Below, in pieces: positions 12,965-30,763 of a stretch of DNA of 64,000 nt. The DNA is taken from positions 42,833,826 through 42,897,825 of the forward strand of contig NC_059362.1 in the NCBI RefSeq assembly GCF_019703515.2. The letters run 5' to 3'. Both the position numbers and the translations under genes were made by a program. This DNA comes from Myxocyprinus asiaticus (lineage: Eukaryota; Chordata; Actinopteri; Cypriniformes; Catostomidae). The notes beneath the pieces are model-generated. The model saw only the letters and a program-made list of their open reading frames with translations, was not told the origin of the DNA and did no database searches. Each line of letters opens with the position of its first letter. The first letter of the stretch is position 1.

Positions 12965-15900
12965 TCCCTCACAGGCCTTCCCTCCCGCCAGCCAAACAAG
13001 CTAACAAAAATCTGATCCTCAAAGCAATCTCAGAAGCTCAGGAATCCATCAACAAGACCACCACATACACAGGTTTAGTATATACTGTACATTTAATAAT
13101 TAATGTTTTTTTTAAAGGGATATTTCACAGAAAAATAAAGATTCGGTCATCATTTACTAACCCTCATGTCATTCCAAACCAGTATGACTCCAGTATGATG
13201 TTTTTTCCCCTTTGGAACATGAAAGGAACATTTTTTAATTGACATAATAAAAGTAGACTTGTTGATCTGTCTGTGTTGTCATGTCCAGTTGCCCAGCGGC
13301 AGACGGTTACAGTCGCGCCGCGGACACGTTCAGCCAGTGACGAGATGAATAATGCTGCGATCCGATTGGTCCAGGAGCACCTGCAAGCTCTCACACCCCA
13401 GGACACACTGCTGAACAGTCAGTGCTTTAGTTTCTTGAGGAGACATTACACCAGAATATTATATTTTATGACTGTAGATGCTGTGCATCTATACTATTTA
13501 CATAAATAGTCTGGACATCCTCAGACTTGTTTGTGTTTTATTTTCAACTCTCATTCTTTTTTTAATTTTGCAGCACAGCCCAGGGCTTTAGCATCTCGTC
13601 TGCAGTTGGAGTTTCCAGTGGAGGGCAGCAGAGAGCAACTCACTGACTATGGTGATGAATTGTACCTCTTTTTATTTTGAGAGAACATTCGCCATCTTAA
13701 AGGTGCACACAGTAATTTTTTCCTCATTAAAAAAAACTGTACTCCTTAAGAAATGAATTGCAGTTTTGAAACATATGTGTAAAATCATGATATGAGATGA
13801 CAACTCCAGTCACATCAGTAACCTAAAAGCTGTTTTATTCTACATGGAGAGGGTCCGCACATGGGGGCTGCCATGTTTGAATCACATGACCAATCGAATA
13901 CTACACAGTTTATCTCAATAAGCACCCTGTTATTTGACACTTTCACTCATGGAATGAAGTAATCATGGCTGACTGTGAATACTGAATTTCTACAGTGGCA
14001 TCGGTTACTGAAAACGATTGCATTTGAATGATGCTGCATCCACGCCTCTAGGTGTCAGAGTAAGTCTAAGACGACATGAACAAAAACTGACTGAGTGCAC
14101 CTTTAAGTATACCAAAGAAGTAATTCCGTGTTGTCTACATTACATATTATTCCTGACCAGGAACTGCCCACTTTACACATTAGTTTTAAATATCTGGTGA
14201 ACATCGACCAACATGAGCCTCATGCCATTGTCCACTGTCTTTGAAGCATATTTTATTGAATTGTGGTATTTTAAATTCCTTAAGGAAATTGTTTTATTCA
14301 GCTGACACTTTTGAAAAGCCTTTATCAGCTTTTAGAGTTTTTATCCAAAATAGATTTATAAAATGTAAATGTTAAAACCTTTTACATAGGTGTTTAATAT
14401 CTTGGTCAATAACATGATGCTCATTTTTTTGTCCACGTCTAGTTAATTATTCAAAAATACAATTACTTGAAAACACCTCTTCTGTCATGGACATGTTTTC
14501 AATAACAGTTCAAAGTAATTTTTATATATATATTTATTTTTATTTTTTTCTGGAGCTTAAAGTAAAAAATGTCATGTGGTGTAACCATCCAGAGACAGAA
14601 AAAAAATATCAAAGTCTCATTAAAAGCTGATATTTTTGCTAAAATTTATTATTTATTTATTTTTAAATCCGGTGAAAATTTTATTTTAAAATGAATAATA
14701 TTTAAAAAACTTTTGTCCACCAAATCAGTGTCATCTGGTGTAACCAACATGTAGGTAACAATTTTGTTGTCATGTGACAATCATAAAACAGAGAAAACCT
14801 CTTTAGACCCAAAGTTTTAAAAGCAAATCATTATTTTGTAATCTCATTAAATATCAGTATTTTGGCATTTTCATAAAAAGGCACATTTTGTTCAGGTTAT
14901 TTGGTATAACCATGAGAGGACTTCTTGATATTCTTGAATTAAAAATGCATAATATTTGAAAAAATATTTTTCACCTTGAAACTTTTGAAATTAATGATTA
15001 AGCTGCGTACACATGTATTCAAGGTGCAAGGAAACTTTTGAATAACTTGATCGTTACACTGCAAGACATTTTTAAAGTCATTAAATAAAATGTAGAAAAT
15101 CCTTATAAATGTTTTTCAAAAATTCGTAAAAACAACAATCTCAAAGATTATATGTCTACAAACTTGACGTGTTCTAAATTAGATTTTTTAAATATTTCAA
15201 ATTTGTATCACCTTGGACAACATTATTTATCAGTGACCCCACTGAACCATTGAAAGCCATGAAAGCTAGCATGCCATTAAATCACTAACACTTAGACAGG
15301 AAGAGACCATCTGACTGACATTTAAAGAGACCAACCACGGTTCTATTTTTTTTTTCTTCTTTTTTATCCCCTTTTCTCCCAATTTGGAATGCCCAAATCC
15401 CACTACTTAGTAGGTCCTCGTGGTGGCGCGGTTACCTCAAACCGAGTGGCGGAGGAAAAGTCTCAGTTGGCTTCTGAGACCGTCAGTCCACACATCTTAT
15501 CACGTGGCTCGTTGTGCGACCGCGGAGACTCCCAGCATGTGGAGACTTAAGCTACTCTCCGCGATCCACGCACAACTTATCACGCGCCCCATTGAGAGCG
15601 AGAACCACTAATCGCTACCACGAGGAGGTTACCCCATGTGACTCTACCCTCCCTAGCAACCGGGCCAATTTGGTTGTTTAGGAGACCTGGCTGGAGTCAC
15701 TCAGCACACCCTGGATTCGAACTCGTGACTCCAGGGTTGGTAGTCGGCGTCAATACTCACTGAGCTACCCAGGCCCCCGACCAACCACAGTTCTTTTTGC
15801 TTTTATGTGCTGTTTAGGCGTGGATTTATCTGAAAAGGATTATACCACAATCATAGACAGTTGTGTAAAGAATAAATACTTAAATAATTGTCCAGTAGTC

Positions 15901-18900
15901 TCTATAATTGCTGCCTGATTAAAAGTAATATGCACAGACTATTTTACAGATTAAACTCCGAAAAACAAAGCCAAATATAAACATTTCTGCTTGTGGATAT
16001 CTAGTGCTTCAAACAAAACTCTGAATATATTTCAAAGGTTTGATGCTACTAACCTTGCAAACTTTGAAAAATTCAGTGATTGTTTCATTCCCAAAAGTGC
16101 TTGTTGTATCAACCTGGCACCTTGTAAATATGAATTTGTTTCCAGGTGAACTTACCCCCAGAAGCTGTGTTAAGTCAGCCAATTTAAATAGTGCTTGCCA
16201 GATCAAGAAAGTACTTTACAATTTTTTTAGCAATATACATCATATGATCAGCAAACAGACTGTGGGTGTACCATCTGGGGCCAAAGCTAGATGCTAAGTG
16301 CTCAGATTTGTGATGTGATTGTTGTGTGAGTAAACGGCTCTATCTGTGTGTTTTAACTCAGAGCTGCAGGTATTGGAGCCAGCGAGACTGCAGGCCCTGG
16401 ACACTCGCTCTTTCATCATGAGAAAACCAGAGCTGGATCAGACACCACCACCAATCAGGAGCAGACTTGGCACTCTCAGTCAGAATGAAGACCCACCCTC
16501 TGCATCTCGAATGGTGCAGCCCAGGTGTGTCAGACATCTTTGATCAAAAATAACATCCTATTCAGATCCTCACAATCAATTATCCATCAACATACTCGTT
16601 TTGTCTCATTCTCTTCCCCTGCAGAGAGAGAGCGGAGGTGGGTGGAGCAAGTCCCAAGTTCATTGTCACACTGGACGGAGTTCCCAGTCCGTTAGCCAAT
16701 CGCACCGATCAGGAGATGGAGCCCGAGGACAAGTTCAACATGCCCTCTGACCTTCTGGAAAACAGCAAAGCCAAATCTGGCGTCCATCTCCGACTGGGCA
16801 CTGAAATCCTGAACACTGACGGTAAAAGGAACTCTTAAAGGGAAAGTGCACTTAAAAGTGGTCATTTGTATCTGCGCTTCTGTGACGTTATGAATGTAAG
16901 GGAGGGTCATGTGACAGGCATTCCATTTGTATAAGATTCCACATTAACTCCAGAATCTGTCCCCTGCCCACCCTCTTTCTCTCTTTCTCCTCTGCAGATG
17001 CAGAGATGGATGAGGTGAAGGACATGGACGTAGAGCCAATTCAGACTAAACAACAAAATCTTCCAGAACGCTGCAAGTTCTGGCCTGCGTGCAAAAGTGG
17101 AGACGGGTGCTTGTTCCATCACCCAAACACAAAGTGCAAGTGAGAAACACAAACACTCCACATGACCATGAACACACACACACACACACACACATATTAT
17201 GAACCTAATTCACTCTGTTTACATCTGCAGCACCATTGCCAAAAAACTATAGGTTAAACGACAGCGGATTTGGCTGATACTGATAACTAAGGTGGTGCCA
17301 TGTTCCTGTAGCTCATTTGATAGAGAATGGTGCTAGCAATGCCAAGATCATGGGTTTAATTCCCAGGGAACACACAAAGTGATAAAATGTATACCTTGAA
17401 TGCACTGTAAGTCGCTTTGGTTAAAAGCATCTGCCAAATGCTTAAATGGAAAATAATTTAACTAATATTAAAGAAATGAAACCTTTTTATTCAGTGTTAC
17501 CAAAATTACATAAAAAATACGTTAATTGTGAATTGCTAACATTTATTTGTATTGAAAACAGTTATTAATAGTTCTGTTGCCAATATCAAAAGGTCATTGT
17601 GACATACTGGCAACCAAAAACCATGAGAGCATCACACACAGTAGAGATACGTTCAGAAATAAAACAAAATATATCCATTACAAGCTCTAAAACTGCTCCA
17701 GTGAGAAATCATTTATCTTTGATTTGTTTACTGTCTTTGGCATCTTGTTGTAACACAAATCACTAATTATTAAGCAAATGCGTGAAGACGCAGTGCCGTT
17801 ATTGAAGGTTAAACAGTTACATCTGTTATTAGTGATACTGTGACCAACATTAATCTGATTTAAATTGGGATCCTCACAGAATAGCGCTGGGGTGAGTGAC
17901 TGATGATAAGATATTGAGAGCACCTGGAGAGCTGCATGTTTGATTGACACAGAGAGCGCTCATGTTAAAGAGAGTAAAGCTAACAGCGCTCATGTAGGCT
18001 CAATCGCTCCACACAACGTCTGATGTCACGACTGTACACAGATTTGTATTTGCATATTTATTTGTTGTTTAAATTGTTTTTATACCCGTTAGCAGCCTCT
18101 TTATCCTCTTCCTGCTCACTGTGCAGCGAGCCAGAATTACTACCATAATGACTCTAGAAAATAATTCTTACACATTTTTAAAAACAAAACGGCATATTCG
18201 TATGAATTACATCATGTCTGAAAGTTTAAATTCATGAATGCTTGGAATTGCCAACAACTCACCCTCCAAAGTCCACTCTGTCATGCTTCAAGGGCTGAGC
18301 AAGTGCTCATTAGAGTAGCAGTGTACGTGTGATTCCCTATGTGCTGCAAAAAGATCAGCCCTGATTATAGGCACGATTGGGCCGATCACGGATTTAAGAC
18401 GAATATCGGTGGCCCATCGATCGGTGCACCCCTAGTAAAAAAAGTTAACATGGAGTGCAACTTACTGTCCAGTGTCTGTACAAATCCCTTGATTGATGTT
18501 GTTTGTTTCAATGAAATTGTCAAACTGATTGTTGAATCGGTATAAAAAAAAAAAAAGAACACAGTCAGTTTGAATCATGGACCAAATCTGTTAGACAACT
18601 TGCTACAGCTTGGATGACTCACTTGCTTACTAAACCACTGGTTATTATGATCAACTAAACGCTACTTTGTGTACGTTTTGAAAACAATTTTAATATCTGT
18701 AAAATTACAACATATGACAATGTGTAGCTAAAGATACATCCCCTGCAGTGTTTTGTTGTTATGAAGTATACTAATTTAAAAAGATAGTTTTATTAAGCAT
18801 GTTGTTAGGCAAAACTTTTTGCCCACTACCACACAAAGGTTTTTAATCCTGAAGGAAACACTGCTCTATATTCATACACCCACTGAAAATTGTTTCTTCT

Positions 18901-20719
18901 TATATCCACATTAATTATTATATTGTTTTGTGTGATATCATGTATCTCTTCTCTTGCAGAATATTTCCCAACTGTAAATTTGGTGATAAGTGTCTGTTCA
19001 TCCATCCTAACTGTAAATATGATGCAAAGTGCACCAAAGTAGACTGTCCGTTCACACACATTAGTCGAAGAGTCCAAAGCAATCCCACACGAGCAGGTAT
19101 GTATGTGAGAGAAGGTTTAAGTTACATGGAAATGTATTAAATCTGCTAATCACACTTTACAGTGTTCATGTACTACATGTAATTGCTGTTATTATTTTGT
19201 AGACATGCTTGTACTTACATATTGTTAGTGTTATTACTATAGTAATTAATAATAGTAATGTGTAACGCAGATACTGAAAAAGTGTTACCAAATGCCCCTT
19301 TTGTTGAGACTTGACCTGTGACCTCTTGACTCTGCAGCTCCAGCTCCTTCCAGCAGCGTGTGCCGATTCTTTCCAGAGTGTAAAAAGGTGGACTGTCCGT
19401 TCTATCATCCCAAAGTGAGTTTAAGTAGTTTACACCAGCCCATTTCACTCTTGAGAGCTGCATTTGTAACATACAGTCTTCTAAAAACATCAGTGAAGAC
19501 TCGAATAATGTAGAAATCTAGTCTCACAGTCATTTCCCTTATAAAGTAAACATGAATTCAAAAACAACAAAAAAGTTTTATATACTTAAGATGACAAGAA
19601 TAAAAAGAAGAAAATGTTTATATTTATGCATCCTGCAATGGTAGATTACAATATGGTACAAGTAGTGTCATGGAGATAAAATACAATCAATGCATAATCC
19701 AGTATTTCAAATAAACACCAAATTTTGAAGCTGCCAGAGAGAAAAATAACAAATGTTAATGGATGAATTTAAAAATGAAAGCTTATACAGACACAGATGT
19801 CTACCGGCAGTAGTTAAACTACTCACTTTTAGTAGTCACTAGGCTAATATAACCTGTCAAACAAAATTGCGTAGGCTAGATGCCACACTGGTAACACTAA
19901 ATAATACAATGTTGTTAAAGGTGCTATATGTAATATTTTTACTGGTACTAAATCATAAAATTACCATAATGTCATTAGAGAATTAGGAAGCATGCCAAGT
20001 TGAAATACTGGCTTCTCCGATAACAATGCTATAGCCAGTATATTCTACTTTGAAGTTTCCATTCCGGGCCGGAAATTCTGTTTGTGTTTTGGCCTGTGTG
20101 ATCCCGCCCACTGCCCACTCACCAGTAGTATTTCGACACTGCCGGGTTGCCATATTTGAACAAGTTTGCAGGCAAACAACACTGCGTGTGCAGCCATGGA
20201 AGCCAGCAAACGAACTGGATCAGAGATAACAGATTACACCCGACATAAAAAGCCTCACCATCCATCTAAAAACCACCATGACCAGAGGCGTAGTAAAACG
20301 AGGATAAATATTGGAGATGCCTTTGGAAGATTGAGACAGCTTAAAGCCCAGAAATCCTTTAAAAGGATGCTAATTTGCGTGTCAACATTCTGGCAACCTG
20401 CATGAGCTTAGAGTCTGGGTCGGAACAGACAACTCTCCAATACTTTGAAATGGGTACTGCAGTCCAAATTCAAACACATTCCCATTAATCCTCTTTTTTT
20501 TTTTTTTTTTTTGTAGCCATGTAGATTTGCAGCACATTGTAAGCGAGCTGGCTGCACTTTCTACCATCCTGCCATCACAGTGCCACCTAGAAGTGCTCTG
20601 AAATGGACTAAAACACAGAGCAGGTACCAGAAATGACTACAGTAAAGTTGTATTTCTTGACATGTTTATATTACGTGTTTACATTAAGTTCAACAAACCT
20701 TATCTTTTCCCACAGTTGA
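4726..20719 (+). CDS. zc3h14: Zinc finger CCCH-type containing 14, nuclear poly(A)-binding protein
   Basis: Seventeen coding exons: 4726-4761, 5212-5254, 7324-7438, 7949-7989, 8106-8265, 10967-11297, 12604-12767, 12975-13072, 13289-13417, 13574-13651, 16362-16524, 16625-16821, 16998-17139, 18960-19096, 19338-19414, 20517-20623, 20716-20719. All borders are GT-AG and phases close exactly (673 aa; human long form 736). N-terminal PWI-like domain (about 1-80, MEIGTEISKKIR start, ELPDYIMVMVANKK). Middle region holds an 'IDIKPDLDDD' segment, an SRKRK nuclear-localisation-like motif, an acidic run and 'KQANKNLILKAISEAQES', nearly identical to human. C-terminus has five tandem C-x5-C-x4/5-C-x3-H fingers (exons 13-16) that bind poly(A) RNA and limit tail length. 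The exons flank many mobile elements. Start ATG follows AAAA and encodes the family's invariant N-terminus. Confidence 0.95.
5451..6948 (+). mobile_element. Tc1/mariner element of the Sleeping Beauty type (inactive)
   Basis: Lies in zc3h14 intron 2. The left end begins CAGTTGAAGTCAGAAGTTTA, the right end reads GTAAACTTCTGATTTCAACC; these are inverted and resemble salmonid/cyprinid Sleeping Beauty-class termini. TA dinucleotides flank both ends (5449-5450 and 6949-6950), the expected target duplication. Length about 1.5 kb, slightly short for the class. Confidence 0.9.
5796..6703 (+). pseudogene. Tc1-like transposase, degenerate
   Basis: A reading frame can be followed from an ATG at 5796 (MGKSKE) to a TAA ending at 6703, but with frameshifts and stops. 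The open C-terminal piece (6353-6703) retains the DD34E core: a D in 'FQMDNDP' and the E of 'LIENLW', typical of IS630/Tc1 transposases. An N-terminal helix-turn-helix-like piece lies at 5949-6190. Non-functional. Confidence 0.85.
8444..9990 (+). mobile_element. Tc1-like transposon with ~210-bp inverted repeats, nearly intact
   Basis: The left end CAGGTGCATCTCAATAAATT and right end (its reverse complement, closing GATGCACCTG at 9990) are flanked by TA on both sides (8442-8443; 9991-9992). Inverted repeats extend about 200 bases inward, ending near 'AAAATTAGAATA' / 'TATTCTAATTTTTTG', and differ by a few substitutions and a short length difference. The element sits inside an older foldback repeat in zc3h14 intron 5. 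I recall very similar elements as widespread in teleosts. Confidence 0.92.
8739..9710 (+). pseudogene. Tc1-like transposase with two in-frame nonsense changes
   Basis: One frame runs from ATG 8739 (MGKTADL; an in-frame ATG also at 8703) to TGA at 9710 without any frameshift, about 323 codons, the usual Tc1 length. It contains a paired-type helix-turn-helix region (about codons 10-120), the first catalytic Asp in 'LFSDESKF', the second in 'FQQDLAPAHTA', and Glu in 'NPIENLWG' (DD34E). Only two codons break it: TGA at 9162-9164 and TGA at 9270-9272, the latter where the family has a Trp ('MIWGA'). The gene is therefore recently dead. Confidence 0.9.
11383..12308. mobile_element. Non-autonomous DNA element with terminal inverted repeats
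   Basis: The left end GGGTCCCACTTTATATTAGG and right end (reverse complement of GGAACCCACTTTGTATTAGG) are inverted repeats about 926 bases apart in zc3h14 intron 6. No long open frame is seen inside; a GCGATTAATCGCGATTAA palindrome near 11998-12015 marks another repeat fragment within. Confidence 0.6.
12309..12480. repeat. Foldback hairpin repeat (~70-base arms)
   Basis: Left arm 'TTTTCTGCTTGTAAAGTGGG ... ATTTCATCCAAAAA ... TCTGTCATCATTTAATGACA' is mirrored by the right arm '...GATGACAGAATTGTTTTTGGATGAAATGA ... CAAGCAGAAAA'. In zc3h14 intron 6, directly abutting the inverted-repeat element ending at 12308. Confidence 0.65.
12927..12962. repeat. (GT)n microsatellite
   Basis: About 17 GT units in zc3h14 intron 7, ending 12 bases before the acceptor of exon 8 (12975). 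Length variation here could affect the polypyrimidine tract. Confidence 0.95.
13697..14106. mobile_element. MITE with TTAAAGGTGCAC ends
   Basis: Terminal inverted repeats TTAAAGGTGCAC and GTGCACCTTTAA flank a ~410-base non-coding element in zc3h14 intron 10. The internal strings 'CATGGAGAGGGTCC' and 'ATGGGGGCTGCCATGTT' recur in a second copy at 28489-28850. Confidence 0.7.
15345..15778 (-). mobile_element. tRNA-derived SINE, copy 1
   Basis: The tRNA-like head is at the right end (15700-15778, read on the minus strand): 'CTGGGTAGCTCAGTGAG' A-box region and 'GAGTTCGAATCC' B box. The tail (A-rich on the minus strand) is at 15345-15370. Flanks GACCAACCACGGTTCT (15329-15344) and GACCAACCACAGTTCT (15779-15794) form a 16-base target duplication with one mismatch. 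In zc3h14 intron 10. Confidence 0.88.
17175..17194. repeat. (CA)n microsatellite
   Basis: About ten CA units in zc3h14 intron 13. Confidence 0.85.
17296..17455 (+). mobile_element. V-SINE / DANA-like SINE
   Basis: A tRNA-like head with 'CCTGTAGCTCATTTGATAGA' and B box 'GGGTTTAATTCCC' is followed by the conserved V-SINE-type tail 'CACTGTAAGTCGCTTTGGTT' and 'AAAGCATCTGCCAAATGC'. This tail is shared with a partner LINE in fish. In zc3h14 intron 13, same orientation as the gene. Confidence 0.85.
19914..20470. mobile_element. Interspersed repeat with TTAAAGGTGCTATATGTAAT start
   Basis: Left end TTAAAGGTGCTATATGTAAT is a common fish repeat terminus. The interior has a short basic open frame (20166-20405, 'RRSKTRINIGDAFGRLRQL') of the kind found in many repeat copies. 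In zc3h14 intron 15. Right boundary uncertain. Confidence 0.45.
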
Positions 20720-21075
20720 GAAATGAAAATCAATGAATGTTACGGACTGAGCTGCAACGATTTCTATGATTCACACAGAGTTGCATTTGTCTCCTTTGAC
20801 GTTATGCTCATGATCCAGAATTTGTTTTCTTGTTTTAAGGTTTGTTTGTTTTTTGATTAAATTTAAAAACAATGGACATTTTATAAATTGTAACTTTCTG
20901 TAAGTTGTTTGCAGGATATCTTTGGTGTATTAAATGTGAACAGTACACACATGAATGTTGTGAATTATGACAATTTATTTTAGTAGTATGCATACGTTTA
21001 ATATTCCCCATCATGGAAGTTTTGTAAGCCAGGGTGGCACAAACACATGAGTGGGACGGATTCTTTATTTCCAGT
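20720..21075. other. Shared 3' intergenic region of convergent zc3h14 and eif2b2
   Basis: Only 356 bases separate the two stop codons. Plus-strand ATTAAA hexamers near 20857 and 20927 could end zc3h14; minus-strand AATAAA (plus-strand TTTATT) at 20974-20979 and 21064-21069 could end eif2b2. The two 3' UTRs may abut or overlap. Confidence 0.5.
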
Positions 21076-28285
<7,210 letters not shown>

Positions 28286-28488
28286 TTCTACTGCTGTCTC
28301 AGTAAAGCGCTGATTCAACTGAAGTTTCTCTTGTCTCACGGAACCAAACAAAGCAACTCCCACCGGGTTACAAACTCCCGTTCTTCTTCGATAGTGTAAC
28401 GGCGATTGGGGGCGTGTTGTAATACTGCCACCAACCGTTTGTGTTCCGTTCATTTATAACAACAATCACATCAAAATTGCAATTAAAC

Positions 28489-28850
28489 TTAAAGGTGTAC
28501 TGAGTCATTTTTTCCTCATTAAAAAAAGTTTAACTTCTAAAAACATGAATTGTAATTTTGAAATCATGAGCACTCACATTAAAATGAAGACTCCAGTCAT
28601 ATCAGTAACCTTATAAAAGCTGTTTTATTCTACATGGAGAGGGTCCACACATGGGGGCTGCCATGTTAGAATCACATGACCAGACGAATATACTCGCTTA
28701 ATCTCAGTAACCGTCCTGTTATTTGACACTTTCATTCATTGATTAAAGTAATCATGGCTGATTGTGAATACTAAATTTCTGCAATGGCATCTGAAACTGA
28801 AAATTATTAATTTTAAACAATGCTGCATCCATATAACAATAGTCTAAAAT
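28489..28850. mobile_element. MITE, second copy of the TTAAAGGTG family
   Basis: Begins TTAAAGGTGTACTGAGTCAT and shares internal strings with 13697-14106. The right end has decayed. It lies about 200 bases 5' of the eif2b2 start codon. Confidence 0.6.
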
Positions 28851-28937
28851 AATAATTTGTACTCCGAGTAGAGTTTTATTTATCGCTTAGCATGCTATAT
28901 ATGTGACTAGCAAGAGTATGTTCATATGCAATTGGTA

Positions 28938-29073
28938 TTAAAGGAATATTCTGGGTTCAGTACAGGTTAAGCTCAATAAAAACAATTTGTTTCATAATAT
29001 TGACTACCACGAAAAATTATTTTCAACTTGTCGATTTTGCTTAACTTGTATTGAGCACGGAATATTCCTTTAA
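28938..29073. mobile_element. Short MITE with AAAGGAATATTC ends
   Basis: TTAAAGGAATATTCTGGGTT and GAATATTCCTTTAA are inverted termini of a ~136-base foldback element between eif2b2 and the 3' end of tmed10. The same left end occurs at 61578. Confidence 0.7.
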
Positions 29074-29585
29074 CAGACCAATATATCTCAGCCATGTGTA
29101 TATAAAAATGTAAGCATATGTGTTGATTTTTAAATGTTACGTTTCATCATTGTACTTCATTGGGATTATTTTCATGATATCTTTGTGAGTACTTAAATGT
29201 ACTCTTACATATTTAATATACACTACATACAGTATATACCTATGCTCTTAAATCTTAAATATACTACCTATATATAAATATGTTCTTTGGTCGTAGTCTT
29301 GACCAACTGTTAAGGAGATTTCGGTCTTTCCCCATTCAAGTAGATAGGAGTTTTACTTTTATGGCGCTTGTATCCATAAAAATAGCTGCCTGGGAACATT
29401 CCAAAAATGACCGCCGAGTGGACTGACTCGCCTTGAAAGGAACTTTTAGTTTATAATAATTACATTTTCCTCTCCCTTGAACTATTTATATGAATTACTA
29501 AATAATGTTGTGATAGTGATTATTTTGTGTTGCTGTTATGTGTGAGGTTGTTCACTGACAAAAACTCAAATACTTTACTAACAAT

Positions 29586-29591
29586 TTTTAT
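29586..29591 (-). terminator. Candidate tmed10 polyadenylation signal
   Basis: Plus-strand TTTATT, AATAAA on the gene strand, about 1.2 kb past the tmed10 stop. The AT-rich stretch 29600-30763 would be the 3' UTR and holds no gene. Other hexamers lie nearer the stop, so the true end is uncertain. Confidence 0.4.
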
Positions 29592-30763
29592 TGAATGACA
29601 AGCCAATTGTGTTTCTGAAATCCAGTCCCACCAAAATTAATCAGAAGAAGAAAAAAACATTGCTGTTGAAAATGATTTAACACTGGAAAAAATGAATCAA
29701 CTGGCAGCAAATAATAAATCCGATCAAAATCTTCCTCCCATGGCGTGCGTGTAACCACTATTCCATAAAAATATTTAAAAAGAAAAAGCAAATACTAAGT
29801 GAAAATCTAATTCGGTCTGTATTATGTCAAATACAAGTAACAAATCAAACTTTTTTTAGTTGTTGTCAGAACTGATGGACCAGCTATGGCCTTTTGCACC
29901 ACCTTTAACCATAAAACCACTGCAGAATTTCTTAGAGATTGGACATTTAATTCAATCTGCAGAGAAACCAAAAACGAACAAATCAACAACAACAAAAACT
30001 AATTACCGATCAACTCAAGCTTTCCCAAAAGCAAACACACACTAAAAAGATTCTGTCCCACAAAATCAAACTGCTATAAAAAAAGAAAATAAAAATTAGT
30101 AAATACATTTCTCAACGTTACACTGATTTGTGACCGCTTTAAGCTCTGGTGTAAAATTGTTGGTGTGCATTCACTCGCTTCATTTGCAGTTAGTGGGACT
30201 TACTTTCGAATTTTAAAATGGCTTTGCATTTCCAAACACAGAATAGACAGTTAAATACATCAGTCAACAATCTGTTCATGACAATCAATCCATCCTTCCA
30301 AATAATAGCAGAAACTTAGAGCCGGAATATATTAAACCAGTACAATTAAAGCAATGAATCAAGAGTGAATATTAGCACACACATTCATGACTGACAGAAG
30401 AGCAAAAAAGCAGTTCTTATTTTCTCTCACAGAACAGTAGCGTATCTATTATCAGTTTTAGGGGCTTGTGCTATTATTTAGTATAAATAAAAGAATCCCC
30501 CCAAAAAAGGAAAACAGAAAAACTGGGTGGTTTGTCCAAATGATACTGAGCGAGCTTGTATCAAAAATGTACACGCACTGAAAGACAATTTGGCCGTCAA
30601 GCATCAATGACTTCCCAGAGAATTCCCTGATGCAAGTTCACTCCCGATAAACTTCAGGTCACCCGGGGCGACCGGAATAAATTGCCGAGGCAAAACAAAT
30701 GTCAGGGGCCGGAGGTTCTGATGTCAGGAAGTAGTTCTGGGTCCCTGATTGTTCAGGCAGATT

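Noticed and set aside
20166..20405. Basic 79-codon open frame in zc3h14 intron 15
   Set aside because: Lies inside an interspersed repeat and resembles repeat-borne frames; not an exon.
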